Positions 10,731 through 22,900 are shown, counted from the first letter of the stretch. The stretch is DNA of 58,000 bases from Cryptomeria japonica (GCF_030272615.1 NC_081405.1:570029095-570087094), one strand, 5' to 3'. Notes: generated from the letters alone by a model not told the origin. Numbers and translations are program-made.

Positions 10731-11855
10731 GGGCTGGGTTAGTTTAGGTTTTACTTTCTGCGTTGCATATCGTTTTATTAAAAAGCACTAGATTACATAT
10801 AGTTTCTTTCCAAGCACATCACATTCACAAATTTCATGGCATATAGTCTCTGCATTTAAATCTAGAAGAATCAATAAACAAGGCAACTACCCAAGTTTAT
10901 CATTTGTTTGCATTCAAGAGAAACAATGATTCTCTCCTTTCTTAGATATTCAGACATGAAGTCTTTGAGGTCCTAAGGTCATACATTTTCAACCTTACCC
11001 TCTGATGACGCTTTACTTATGGTTGGGTAGTGATTTCCTTATTTGAGTCTTGGTAACCCAAAATCTATCAATTTTTATATCTCAAACACATTAGCAAAAT
11101 CTCTAATTCATTCTAGACATCTAGTTGATCATATGACTAGTGAAAAATCTTAAATTCTACTTCAACGCTGCTATAATTGTCACACCCAAGTAGGTTTCAT
11201 TACTTACAAGTCAAGGAAAGAAAATAAAAAAGGAAAAATTTTATGCCAAATATTCATCTCAAGGCAAAAGAGAAATGATATATAACTAAAATATCAGGCA
11301 TACAAGTGCGACAAAAAGATTGACTATGGGGACATGCAAGTAACTCCATCGGGGCTATGAACGCCTACTAGCAATGGAGCAATATTTAAACAATTACAAT
11401 CTATAACCTCGTCAGAGTTCTAAAAGCTTGCCGATAGCGAGGCTCTATTTAAGATGCTTTTGAAGTTAGAATAATCCATGTAGCTAGTCATATAGGATGC
11501 TAAGGATCTTTAGTGAACACAAGAGTGGGAATTAGCTCATTTGCACACACATGGGAAAAAGAAGATCAGAGTTTCAAGAACCAATGGGGAAGTTTTTTGC
11601 GTCTTCATTTGTAAATCCTAGTCAGTAAATGTGTTAATTTGGATGTTCTGCGGGACTTTAAGGATCGATTGACCGCTTATCTATGAAATGTTTTGAACCT
11701 CCAATTCAATTGGTATACTACAAAATGCTAAACAAACACAGTCATCCTTGTTTGAATAGAAAATGCATATTGCATTAATATAGCTCATGTCAAAAAATCA
11801 TTGTCTCCACATTCATTCTGCAAATCATCATGTCATGCAAGTCTGTATACTGGGG
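10731..11855 (+). other. Element A non-coding sequence after pol
   Basis: About 1.1 kb directly after the pol stop has no supported reading frame, and I see no clear repeat in it. It lies between pol and the A-rich tracts that precede the conserved module. Confidence 0.5.
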
Positions 11856-12897
11856 GCATAATTGAAAAAATCCTAAAAAACATATAAAGTATTGAAAAAA
11901 TCCTAAAAAAAATTATAAAAAAAATAAAAAATCCAAAACATTGAAAAAACAATAAAAAATCATAAAAATAAAAATAAAGTTCTAAAAAAATCATAAAATG
12001 TCCTGAAAAAAAAGTTCTACAAATCAAAAACTGAAAATCAAAGCAAGAAATCATGGACCATCCATCAAATCAAATGAATAACAAACAAACTCTTAAAGTC
12101 TACATTGAAATTGATCACATGTCTTGTTAATCAATTTATCAATCAAACTCTATCAAACATCAACATGTCTTATATAGGGAAGGGTATAGTCAAAACCAGA
12201 CAGATCGCTCTTACATGGGGTATTCACTCTCTCAAACCAGACATTCCTATCAATCATCAAATGATCAAAACAATGACATAAATCAATATGGCTGCTATAT
12301 TTTGTCCAAGTTAGTCTTATCTTTATCAATTGATGATAGGTCATGTTTCATTAAATCCAAAACATTGAAAAACAAAAAATACCAAAAACATTCATATAAT
12401 GTCTTGACAAGACCCTAAAAATCATAAAAAGTCCTGAAAAAATTCAAAAATAGTAAAAAACAAAAGCACCTAAACATTCAAATATAGTCCTAAGAAATCA
12501 ACCCAAAATAAAAAAAACAAAAATCAATCAAAGAAAATAAAACTTGCAATAAAATGTCTCGCAATAATCAAATACCCCAGCAAATATCCTGCAAATGCTT
12601 CGCACGAAGTTAACAAAGGATATGACTATCCAGTTAAACATCTGCAATAAACTAATCAAACTATCTTATCAATCATATCATATCTATATGAAGTGATCAT
12701 CATCTTGTCTTAAATAGAAGAGGATACACTTGAAATCAAACAGGTCAATTTTAAATGGGGTCCGTAACTTTATGAAATCAGACATTATCAACTATCACAT
12801 CAAGCAAGTGAGCACAAAGGCACAAGATCGGTATAGCTGCTGAATTTTATCCAGGCCAGTCTTTTCTTTTATCATTTGGTGACAGATCATGTTCCTA
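11856..12897 (+). repeat. Tandemly duplicated A-rich tract plus conserved module in element A
   Basis: Two successive units of about 540 bp each consist of an A-rich tract and a roughly 190-bp module. The A-rich tracts are 11856-12040 and 12358-12540, with words such as AAAAATCATAAAATGTCCTG. The modules are 12166-12350 and 12704-12897. Both modules begin near TGTCTTA-A-AG--GGTATA and end near GATAGGTCATGTTTC / GACAGATCATGTTCC. Element D has a single module at 28685-28884 (complement) and the same A-rich word at 29160-29310. The copies are imperfect, so the duplication is old. Confidence 0.65.
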
Positions 12898-13720
12898 TCC
12901 TAGTCAAGGATGTCCACAAGTGACTAGAGGAGCCATGATGGGCATTATCTTTTTCTTTGTTTGTTGGTTGTAGTGTGAACCAATGAAGTTCTAGGGAAAT
13001 TTCTCTAGTGGGTGTCTGTGATAGGAGCATTCAACTTGTGAATGCCACACATACCTCGACCCCTAGTGTATTTCCCAGAATGGAGGGTTTCACTCCTTGT
13101 CTGCTACGTGTTAGTTTCTTAAATGAGATATCTTTGCATCTTGGATCCTTATACCCTAATGTGCTAAGCTCCATTTCTCAAAAAATATATCTCAGTGATG
13201 AATATATATTGCACAATAAATAATGACATAGGTTCGTGAATAATTCATTCTCATTTTCATCTCATCTGTTTATTGATAGTTTGTTGATTTCTCATCTCTT
13301 TCTAAATCATTTTCTATCATCTAACATTATTCTTTCATCAATTTCTTCTTTCTTTCATCTTACTAACATTTCTTCAAGGTACATCTAAGTTAAAAGAATA
13401 TTTTGGCATTATCATAGAAAAAAAAAGTTGCATCCATATAGTTTTTCCATATAGTTTTAAGTTGCATCCATATAGTGTAAATTGCATTTGTATAGTGTTA
13501 ATTGCATTCATTTGAGTCTCATATAGAAATAATTAAACCATTCATTAATCATCACATCATAAATCATATAGAAATCATTGCATTCATGAACAATCATTTA
13601 TAAATCATATAGACATGGATCGCATAACACATAGGATCATACAACATACATAGAAAACAAAGCATAAAAAAATGTTGCCAAAAACTACATATCATATATA
13701 TATAACTAAAAAATGGTAAT
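12898..13720 (+). other. Conserved non-coding block between pol and antisense gene, element A
   Basis: From 13003 the sequence GGGTGTCTGTGATAGG, then TTGTGAATGCCACACATACC, closely matches the reverse complement of 28445-28570 in D. Weaker similarity continues, with CTTACTAACATTTCTT and AAGTTGCAT at corresponding places. Neither strand has a shared reading frame, so this looks non-coding. It lies beyond the 3' end of the antisense PMD gene and may be part of its 3' untranslated region. Confidence 0.6.
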
Positions 13721-13739
13721 GTGTCAGAATACAATAATC

Positions 13740-15660
13740 TTAAAAATAGGCCCAAAGGCTCAGATAACATGATCTCAATCTATCAACCCATACTGCCTCT
13801 ATCTCTAGGTGGATCCTTCCTGCTAGATCCTTCCCTAGGATGCATAGGTGGACCCATAACACCACCACTACTGGTCCTCGGTGTAGAAGTCCTACTAGAA
13901 CTAGAATGACCTCTGACCTCGCTAAAGCTTGGAGATCTCTATCCCTCAAGTACAACCTCATGGTAGAGCTATCAATAATAAAAGGCCTCCTGTATACCAT
14001 AATAGAGAATGTTAGACTGTCTGCGTGCATCGGTACCTAGAGAAAAATGTTGATATAAAGAAACTTGAACCATCTGTGTCCATATAACTACGACATCTCT
14101 CTCACTCTGGAGACGATCCCTCTCAGTCTGTAATGCACCATAGTCTCTATGGAATTCCTCCTACTCAGTATCCCATCACTGCCTAAGTCTGGCAACCTCA
14201 TCCTCTATACTCTGAATCCATGCTTTGAGAATCTATGAATCACCATCATCTCCATCACCACCATGTCCTCCATGTCCTCCACCCCTCTCTGCAACAGGAA
14301 CATCCTCTAACTTTGGCATATCATCATCATCCCCATCCTCATTGCTCAATGACTTTGATGAATCATCACCATCTCTGCTGCTCATAGACTTGGTGTCTCC
14401 ACCAATGTCTACAACCTCCTCTCCCCCCTCATCTCCTCCTCTTCCCTCCTCTCCCCCTCCACCCTCCTCTCCCCCATGAAAATCCTCAACCACTATCTAG
14501 GATGTCGTATCTACTGCGCTGTGATCAAAATAGTCAAATTAGTAAGTGGAATAGGCCTATGTCTAGCCCACAATGCATCATACTTAGGAGTAATCCTTGG
14601 ACCTTTTGTACGTGCACTCCAACCCCACTATAATGCCTAAATAGTATCAAACTCAGTAGCCACCACATGTGGTTGTATGCACACACCCGAATCAGAAACC
14701 GCATGATAAACATGTGCAAAGTACGTTGTAACAATACGTGTCATCTGTACCTCTCCAAACTATCTAAGTACCTATCCTGGAAGGTATACCTCAATGATCC
14801 TCTCCTTCTCAATGGTGCTCCCAATAAGATATTTATGTTTTCTATAGAAAGGCAAGTGTTGTGCATCATCTGCCCAGTTAGGGCAATCTAAATATGGTCT
14901 CCAAATAAAATGATGCAAGATATCAAGCTAGTGTTGCCAGTAAAAGTTGTTACCTGAACCCTTGTGTCTAATCCGAGGTGTATATTTGTATGCATATGGC
15001 TCCTCGGGCTACAAGTAAACATGAATAATTAGCGTCAAAATAGAAATATGCTCCCAAGCTCAAGTCTAGAGAAATGTCACACCACAGCTGATCGATCGAT
15101 ATCCCAAGTATTCAATGTTGTGCATCTGATAATAAACCATGGCTAATAGACAAGGACCCCAAGCATATACTCGATGATGAACAATCATATCATGGAGCAC
15201 TTTGCCCCATCCAACTAGAAGGCCATGGCCTCATCTATCAGGAAACAACAAACCACCTACAATACTGCACAATACTATAGTAAGATCATCATAGTCCAAG
15301 CGAGCCTAAGGGATATCATAATGACCACTCATATGTAAATCCTTCTCCTCACACTCAAAAAGGGCTCATAGTCCAACGATGCCATCATCGTTATCATATA
15401 CAACTCTTGCACCATGGATGGGAATATGCAGTATACGCCAAACATCCTCTAAAGTAATGGGTGCCTCACCAATAGGAAGATGGAAGGAACATGTCTCAGA
15501 ATACCACCGCTCCACTAACACCATAATCAAGGCCCTGTTGGCCACAATCTCTGCCAAATGTAAAACATGATAGAATCCTAGATGTTAGATATGTGCAACC
15601 TCCTCATCAAGTACCTCTGATCGAAGATCAAGTCCACTATGTCTACTCTGTCATAAATAT
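13740..15660 (-). pseudogene. Element A antisense gene: plant mobile domain protein
   Basis: On the minus strand, from about 15660 down, the frame reads a plant mobile domain (PMD, aminotransferase-like family). It contains LVERWYSETCSFHLPIGEAP, then TLEDVWRILHIPIHG (15366-15557), YAWGPCLLAMVYYQM (near 15150) and EVYLPGQVLRQFGEVQ (near 14760). A Gly/Glu/Asp-rich acidic tract follows (14233-14493), then a short charged coiled coil and a Ser/Pro/Arg-rich tail ending near 13740. There are about ten stops and at least one frameshift towards the 3' end. The layout and motifs match the D copy at 26088-27884. PMD proteins are known in plants both as host genes (MAIN/MAIL1) and in transposons. The molecular role here is unknown. 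Confidence 0.78.
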
Positions 15661-16230
15661 AACACTCCAATATTCTCCTACACAGAGAAAACATTAAAAA
15701 TGTCAGATCTCAGATGTCGCGATAAAAATTTGATCAAACGTAGGACAAAAAAAATCAATGTACAATGAATGTGTAATGTTTAACACTTATGCATAGCATA
15801 TAGCACTATTGCAGTATAATTAAAGCTTATGCGTGACAACTAGAGAATATGTGTAAAAGTTACACTAATGCATAAACAAATAGAGTAATGTGTAACACTA
15901 AGAACCTATGTGTGACACTTAAGGTGTTTGCATAACACTTATGGCTAATCTGTGAAAATTGATAGGCGTATGCGTGATGACTAAAAATTAGATCTTTGGA
16001 ATTTTTTTGGAATAAATTACAAAAACAGGCAAAAATTTAAGCAACCAATTTGGAAGCATACCATGCCACCAATCCCTAGAGGTCTCTGATATGAACATAC
16101 TCGCTTAGAAAAGTGCACTCGTGCCCTATAGCCAACCATGATGACCAAATACTCGCAGGAAAGAAAAAGACTCGCAATACTGTCCAAGAACTCAACCCAA
16201 TGCAAATGAGCAAATGAAAGGCCAAACTCA
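15661..16230 (-). other. Element A region between antisense TATA box and PMD homology
   Basis: At 15760-15990 there is a cluster of about eight degenerate repeats of a word like TATGYGTGACACTTA, spaced 25-35 bases. Near 16060-16205 a short open stretch is seen on the minus strand, without recognisable homology. The cluster may lie in an intron or leader of the antisense gene. A comparable cluster lies at the same place in D (25770-25870). Confidence 0.4.
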
Positions 16231-16240
16231 CTATTTATAG
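16231..16240 (-). promoter_or_regulatory. TATA box of the element A antisense gene
   Basis: On the minus strand the sequence is CTATAAATAG, a canonical plant TATA box. It points into the antisense PMD gene and lies about 270 bases inside the 3' LTR boundary. The sequence shortly downstream contains TTCATTTGC, also found after the equivalent TATA box in D. Confidence 0.55.
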
Positions 16241-16503
16241 CTCAAAATTAGGGTTTCTTCCATTTTGGTGCATGTGGTCCTCGTGAACTTCAACGAACTT
16301 GTAGGCTACTCAAACGACCTCAAAATCGCATGAAACTTCACATGATTTCTCATTATAATGATATCAAAAATATGGTCTCAATTTCTGAATTTTTTGACCA
16401 CCTTTTTTGAGGGCACATATTTACACTATACAGCATCACCAGGGCATACTGGGGTAGGAAATTTTTCGTTTTCTTTGAAACAATGTCAATCTGACTTTGT
16501 CTC

Positions 16504-16516
16504 AAAGAGGGGAAAA
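16504..16516 (+). promoter_or_regulatory. Polypurine tract of element A
   Basis: AAAGAGGGGAAAA directly precedes the LTR. Element D has AAAGAGGGGCAAAA at the same place (complement of 25227-25240). Confidence 0.85.
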
Positions 16517-17731
16517 TATAGACACCTAAAAATGTCTCATTGATTGTATAATTATTCATCCAATTAGTTAAATAATTCTTTAATTATTTAATAAACTTAA
16601 TTAATCTTATTCTTCTAATTCATATTTCTTTGTCATCTTACTAATTATTTCAATTTTAATTCTATCATTTTTTAATCATTTAAACCATTTTCTAATGTTA
16701 ATTAAATATTTATTATTTAATTAATTATGATTTTAATCCTTTAATTTAAATAATCTTTATTATTTTATTAAATTCCATTTCTAAATAATTAAATAATTTC
16801 TTTAAATTATTTAATTAACTAATTAATTCTTCTAATTTCATGAATTCTTCTAATTTTGTATAATTTCATATTTCTTCCAATTTCATTAATTCTCCAAATT
16901 CAAATTCTAATTCTTCTAATATCAAATACATGTGCATGATTTCAAAAATCAAATTGAATTCCAAAGTCAAGTTCTAAATATATTCAATTATCAAATTGAA
17001 TTTAAAATAAATTCAATATTTCAATTAAATCGCATGCAAAGATTAAATTGATAATCAAAGTCAAAGTGCAAGCACATGCTAAATTCATTAATTCAATTAA
17101 TTAATTAAATCATTATCTTTTCAATTCCTATTTCTATCTTTAAGTTACCTTTATTCTAAATAAACCTCTCAATCAACTTTCAATCTGTTAACTATTTCAG
17201 TTTCTTTAATTTCCTCCAATCATTCTTTTTCTATCTTCCAATTAGAGTTTTTTTTTTTCAAAAATCTTTCTTTGTCATCAATTAATTATCCTCAAATCAG
17301 CTTTTTTCTCAATCAATTAACTCATTTATCTATCAATCTATTTTGTTCCACCTCAAAATTAGCAGTTCAACTATCAATTAGCATGTGAGTTCACCTGAGC
17401 TCCACCTCTTGATCAATATATTCCACCTCTCATTCAATCCTCTCCAGTAATCTATTAATTGATAATTCAATCTCCATTTCAACAATCACAAACTTCAAAT
17501 CTTTGTGTCACTTGCAGGTTACCAACGCAATATCTGAGAGACATTATACCACAAAGAAGAGAAGAACAATGGAAGCAATATGCAATCATGAAATAGAGAG
17601 TTTGAATTGATTTATTTTATATTCCTATTGTTTGATTGTGTTATTTTCATTGGTTTATTTAGAATCTTTTCATTAGACAGGGATTCATGATTTCCCTTTG
17701 ATTTATAGTTAATTACATGATGAATTTTACA
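16517..17731 (+). repeat. 3' LTR of element A (end approximate)
   Basis: It starts TATAGACACCTAAAAATG, matching the D LTR start TGTAGACGTCTAAAAATG with the initial TG mutated to TA. Near 17510-17580 it shares CACTTGCAGGT and AGAAGAACAATGGA with the D LTR. It is very rich in ATTAATTAA-like words. The end is set at TTTTACA (17731) because that gives the expected CA ending; without the 5' LTR this is a guess. Confidence 0.65.
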
Positions 17732-19615
17732 TATGACAATATATACCAAATTAGTAGGTAATGAGTCCTAGTTGGATAGGAAATATTACCATGTCAAGAT
17801 CTTGTTAGCCAATTTTGTCAAACCCATGAATAGATAAAGATGTTATAGGATGAGAGTAATGATACACATGACTATGAGGTAAGAATTCAACACTATAACT
17901 ATTGACACCTAATCTATGATCATTAATATTATGCTTGGTACCCATAGTTTTAATCCTAACAATAATCATAAATGGGTGAACTTAACTTTTATTTGAGGAG
18001 GAAGAAGTTCATACTAATGGAATATACTATCTAGAGTATTAGAGAAGATAAATTTGATGAAATTATTAACACCATTTAGTCTATTATAACATAGTATGAG
18101 GATATTTTGTAGAGCCCCATAAATTATAACATGATAAACAAGACTAGTTTGAAGAAGATTCGTAAGAGAGATCTTAGGAGATCTTAGTAGATCAATAACC
18201 ACAACTCCTTAGGACAACCCAACATAGGGTAATACAAAATACCACATGACGTTATACAATGACTCAACTCAAGATACTAGACTAACAAGAATATAAACTT
18301 AAACCTAGAGTGTAGAATGGAATTTCATGTCACCTCCAATCAAATTGCTATTGGGATAAAGACATGCTCATACCTATGAAGCTAGGTGGAATCGATGTCT
18401 GGTACCTGCAAACCTATCACCACCAATACAAATGCAACAACATACACCATAATATATATCATGAAATAAACAGACAAGTGAAAAGGAATCACAACATCAC
18501 ATCATGTTCAAGAATGAGTGGTATGACATTGTCTCTATCACAATCGTAGTAGAAGACAGTCACAACAAACAAGCACTAACATAGTTATCAAATAGTAATC
18601 CATCATCATAATAATCAAATCTCCATAAGAAAATATAAACTATACACATAAAATAAATACACATAGATCATCAAATAGTAATCCATCATCATAATAATCT
18701 ACGAATATCTTCATCCACATGAAATCATAATGTCAAGTGCAAATAAGTTACGTCTATCATCAATAATGAAGCATCTAAATCATAAGTAAATCCATGAACA
18801 TCTACTAAAAACATCACAAGATAGTCTAAGATATAACAATATAGTCTATTGATACATAAAAGAAAGATCAATCAAGGATGGGCACTACAAACTGTAGTAT
18901 GAGGATATTTTGTAGAGCCTCTTAAAATATAACATGATAAACAAGAGTAGTATGAATAATATCTACAAGAGGGATCTTAGCAAGAGAAACTTGAATTTTC
19001 TTGATAAGATTAATCTATCCCAAGGATATTAAAATAGGTTAATGAAAAAGTGCTAGAATAGTTTGGTAGACTTTAGGTAGATGAAATAAATAAATAATAT
19101 TAATATAATGCAAAATAAATGAGGAAAAAATATCAATTCATAGTAACACTCAAATTACTAATAAAAAAAAAAACTCAAATTTAATATGGATCAACCAATG
19201 CAGGCTACATCAACAAAGAAACAGTTGTCCACTTACTTTTTATTATCCAAGAAAGAGAAAATTATTATTTATTGATTTTTTACATTTTGTATCCACTTAT
19301 TTATAAAGTCATTTACATATATTACAAAAGTCGATTTACATGCCAAAATAATAACTAGCTCCTTTACTAAATAAAAGGTACTTTTTTCATAATGGGTACT
19401 ACACCCTTGCCCCTAGTAGCATCCACTAGGGGTATTCCCCCATACCCTAATTGTGAACTCCACCACCATACATCTACTCGGTAGATATTAGCTCCTAAGA
19501 CACATAGAAGGTGATCTTCTCCACTACACTTGCTAATTGATTTGGGAAAAAAAACAATAGTAACAAAGTTAACAAAATTTAAGCTGAATGGCATGATCAA
19601 TCACCACATACAAAC
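17732..19615. other. Unassigned sequence, partly the 3' LTR of copia element G
   Basis: No gene is supported. On the minus strand the LTR of G begins at 19616 and runs leftward for an unknown distance. Two direct repeats are visible and listed separately. The rest is AT-rich sequence without motifs I recognise. Confidence 0.4.
18096..18985. repeat. Direct repeat pair of about 90 bp, 800 bp apart
   Basis: TAGTATGAGGATATTTTGTA at 18096 recurs at 18895, and similarity continues through ATAACATGATAAACAAGA to GGGATCTTAG/AGATCTTAG. The copies are at about 18096-18185 and 18895-18985. Nested inside is a shorter pair: ATCAAATAGTAATCCATCAT occurs near 18587 and again near 18672, about 85 bp apart. 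Confidence 0.7.
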
Positions 19616-20168
19616 AATCTCCCACTTGGAGACTAGTTTTGGATGAACTTTATTGCACTTTTAGCTCCCACTAGATTTATGCACTTGGAATTGGATTTTT
19701 TGTTAGCTCCATAATTATCATGCTTGAAGGGTAATAGAAATATTAAGATAATAGTTTATCTCAACTTATCATTTCTTCATTAACATATCTACATGATTAT
19801 GGGTAGTTTCAATCATTTCTAGCTTCAACTATCATTCCTATTAAATTCATGATATGAAATGGTACCAGATCTATATATATAGTTTTAGAATGAAGGATTG
19901 ATTTCTTTAAAAGATGAATGATAGTCTAACTATAATTGTAAAACTCACTCTGTATGCACATAGTGTTTTCCTAATTCCTCCATTAGCCTATGTAAAAAAT
20001 AATCTTTTTAGTACCCTACATAATAGAAACTTATTCTTCTTATATTATTGAAAGTGTAACAACCTTTTTCTAGTGTTAAATTCAACTAATTATTATTCCA
20101 CTTATAGTAAACACATACCTAGTGTTTCTTTTCCTACTATCTATATCATGTACTAAATCTGAATTAAG

Positions 20169-20424
20169 CTATCCCTCTAGAGTAGAGTTGGAACCTTTAA
20201 AACATAATCCTTGAGTATTGGTACCTCTTAAATACCTTAGAATCCATTTTATAGCATTCCAATGTTCTTTGATGGGATTATTCATATACATTGTCACAAC
20301 TCCAACTGCATATGCAATATCTATCCTTGTACACACTATAGAATACATCAAGCTACCAACCGCTAAAGATTATGGAACCTTGGACATGAAATCCATATCC
20401 TCTTATATGGACACATCTACATAG
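20169..20424 (-). pseudogene. Element G copia RNase H-side fragment
   Basis: The minus strand reads MYSIVCTRIDIAYAVGVV, followed by HWNAIKWILRYLRGT. These are standard copia pol motifs just upstream of RNase H (LMYAMVCTRPDIAYAV and HWEAVKWILRYLRGT in the family). No intact frame remains on either side. Confidence 0.8.
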
Positions 20425-20479
20425 TCAATTTAAAATAACTCAAAAAATATGCACTAAATTGTTCTCATCCTACATTTGA

Positions 20480-20850
20480 TATATTTTCAACACATTCTCT
20501 ATGTCCTCACTTTGAAACAATAATATTGTGTGTTTTTTCTTGTCTCTTATTCTTTTGATGTCGAAGATTTTTTTTGCTGCACTAAAATTCCTCATAGAAA
20601 ATGAATTTAATAATATTTTTTGAAAACTCATTTGTATGTTGCATATTAGATTCAACATGTATTTCATCAACATATATTAACATGATAATATTTCTAACAT
20701 TATCTAGTCTCTTAAAATAAACACAATGATCAAAATGACATCTGTCATAAGCTCGTTGAACTATAGAACTATAAAATTTCAAATACCACAATTAGGGTTC
20801 TTATTTCAATCCATACAAACTATTTTTTAAGATACACATTATGTCATCTT
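20480..20850 (-). pseudogene. Element G copia reverse transcriptase fragment
   Basis: The minus strand reads WYLKFYSSIVQRAYDRCHFD, a C-V-Y-F-K segment and IIMLIYVDEIHVESN. The catalytic box is YVDE where copia RTs have YVDD. The surrounding residues match the copia fingers and palm. The fragment is truncated by stops and frame changes. Confidence 0.75.
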
Positions 20851-21357
20851 TACCTTTGACGTCATATCATTGTGGTTGTTGTATGTAGATTTCACATCTA
20901 GCTATTCAAGATGCAAGTTTTCTATAGCCACAAAGATTAAATAGTTTTTATTGAAGTAATTTTTACAACTAGAAAGAATATTTCATAAAATTCAATACCT
21001 TTATTGTATAAAACACAATTTACCACAAGTATGGCCTTATATATTTTGCTACTACCATAATATTTTTTCATCTTATAAACCCACTTTTTTCAGCGATGCT
21101 CTTTTAGCCTCAAGCAAATGAACTAATGAGCTAGTCTAATTTTAAATCAAAGACACCACGTCCTCTTTCATTTGTTTCTCCCACTTCTTTCAAATATCTA
21201 CCTACATTTATTCTTCATGACTTTCAAGTTCACCAAAATCAATCAACAACACATAATACAATGAAGGAGAGTATCATTCAGGGGGTCTAATTATCCTACG
21301 ACATTTTCTTAAAGGATTTTAATATGATATCTATTATTATTTTGATTTTCAAATACT

Positions 21358-21970
21358 TTAATTTTTTGGCACCTTTGGAAGTATATTTTTTTTTCCGATT
21401 TCATCTAGCATTATATATTGTGTTTTATTTTCCCCATTTCTTTCCCTGCAATTGATATCTACGTACAACCTTCTCATTAAATATGGCATTCGTACTCCTA
21501 ATAGTTGTTTGGTTTTTATAATCCCATAAATGATAATCAAAATCATTAACTCCATATCCAATAAAAGTGCACTTCTCAAATTTTGACTCAATATTTATTG
21601 TATTTTCTATGTCAAGATGGAAAACTATTTCACAACCAAAAGGTTTCAAAAACAAGGAAATTGTCTTTGTGTCCCTCTATTTCTCCTCTAGAATACCACC
21701 ATCTAGGGAACTTGGAGGCCCTCTATTTATTCAGTGAAAATAATATATATACCATTAGTGCAAAATTATAATGGAAATCTTCCAAGTGATCTCATACTTA
21801 TTGCATGCTCCATAATTATTTTATTCATTGTTTCATATATTCCATTTTATTGTATTATTCTTAGAACTATCTTCTACCTTTAAATCCCATGGGGTGTACA
21901 ATAATTATCAAATTCTTTGCTACAATATTCTACTCCATTATATGTTTTAAGACACTTCAAATTATTTATT
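21358..21970 (-). pseudogene. Element G copia integrase fragments
   Basis: The downstream piece (21358-21655) carries FGCEIVFHLDIENT, KCTFIGYGVNDFDYHLWDY, then STNAIFNEKVV, the copia integrase C-terminal segment. Near 21900-21965 the frame reads LKCLKTYNGVEYCSKEFDNY. This is the second catalytic region, with Tyr where the family has Asp (TDNGGEY). Confidence 0.75.
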
Positions 21971-22829
21971 TCCTCATTCTCAACCAAATATTTTTATTTA
22001 TTAAAAACATCACAAATATCATTTTTTTAGGAATTAAATAAACCTAAGTGTTCAAGTTACACCATCAATAAAAGTTACATAATAATAAAACTGAACATGA
22101 AATGATACTTGAGCTAATCCCCTTACATCTAAATACACAAGATCTAATTTTCCACTCTTCTTTTCCTTCCCAACTAAGAAATTTGACTCTCTTATATTTT
22201 CATATATAGAATTTTCACAAAAATCCAAATCAACCTTTCTTCAAACTTGGCAATAAATTCATTGAACTTAGAATTTGCACCTCCTTCTCATTCTTGTCCC
22301 CAAGCCTATTGTCCCATAATGTTGTATTTGTTCTTGTAGAAGCTAAAGAAATTGAAAAATCAAAATTACAAGTACATATATATACTGTACCCATCTTTTC
22401 TATTTTTGTTATTATTAATGAGCCTTTACTAATCATCCAAGAATTTTTTGTAAATGTAATTCTACAACCTTCACTTCCTAGTTATCGTAATAAAATTATA
22501 CTTCTTCTCAAATCAAGAACATGTCAGATTACCTCTTTCAATGACTACTTGTTTCTATTTGGTTATTTTATCTAGGTTTTTCCCTTGTCAATATTTTTTA
22601 GGCTTCATCATCACCTAGATGAACTTATCCCAAATTACCTTGAATAAAGTCTAGAAAAAGATTCATATGGGGTGTCACATGAAATGAGTCCCTTGAGTGA
22701 AACTTCCAAGAATTAGTAATATTATTGAAATAAAGGATTAAATCATGTTGCAACACATCACCTACTACACTTTCTTTCTTGTTTTTTGTATTTTTGTCCA
22801 TCTCCTTGTTTTACCTTTCAAGGCTAACA

Positions 22830-22885
22830 ATCTTTCTTCAAGTGTCCTTTCTTACTACAATGAAAACACTCAATTCTTACTCTAA
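22830..22885 (-). pseudogene. Element G CCHC knuckle of gag
   Basis: The minus strand reads CFHCSKKGHLKKDC, a perfect CX2CX4HX4C knuckle followed at once by a stop. It is the only gag remnant I can identify. Confidence 0.7.
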
Positions 22886-22900
22886 ATTTGGATATGCCCT

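Larger units (their letters stand above)
1..17731 (+). mobile_element. Ty3/gypsy Tat-type LTR retrotransposon A (5' end outside window)
   Basis: The order read on the plus strand is RT, first RNase H, second RNase H, integrase, a non-coding segment, an opposite-strand PMD gene, polypurine tract and 3' LTR. A second RNase H domain before integrase is the hallmark of the Tat lineage. The element is interrupted at 372-8403 by element B, and its own sequence resumes at 8409 without losing a codon. The 5' LTR, gag and protease lie left of the window. The 3' LTR end at about 17731 is an estimate, because there is no second LTR to compare. Confidence 0.85.
19616..22900 (-). mobile_element. Decayed Ty1/copia element G
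   Basis: The minus strand carries, in order, a CCHC knuckle (near 22860), integrase, RT and RNase H remnants, then a polypurine tract at 19617-19627 (AAGTGGGAGAT) and an LTR start (TGTTTGTATG) at 19616. I find no gag capsid region or 5' LTR; the right-hand part may be deleted or displaced. Stops and frameshifts are far more frequent than in the other elements, so G is probably the oldest copia insertion here. Confidence 0.75.

Noticed and set aside
14225-14479. Plus-strand Pro/Ser-rich open frame
   Set aside because: It is the complement of the Gly/Glu/Asp-rich tract of the antisense PMD gene in A and has no homology of its own.
19367-19600. Minus-strand open frame of 77 codons
   Set aside because: It sits inside the presumed LTR of G just past its start, has no homology and spans no conserved motif.
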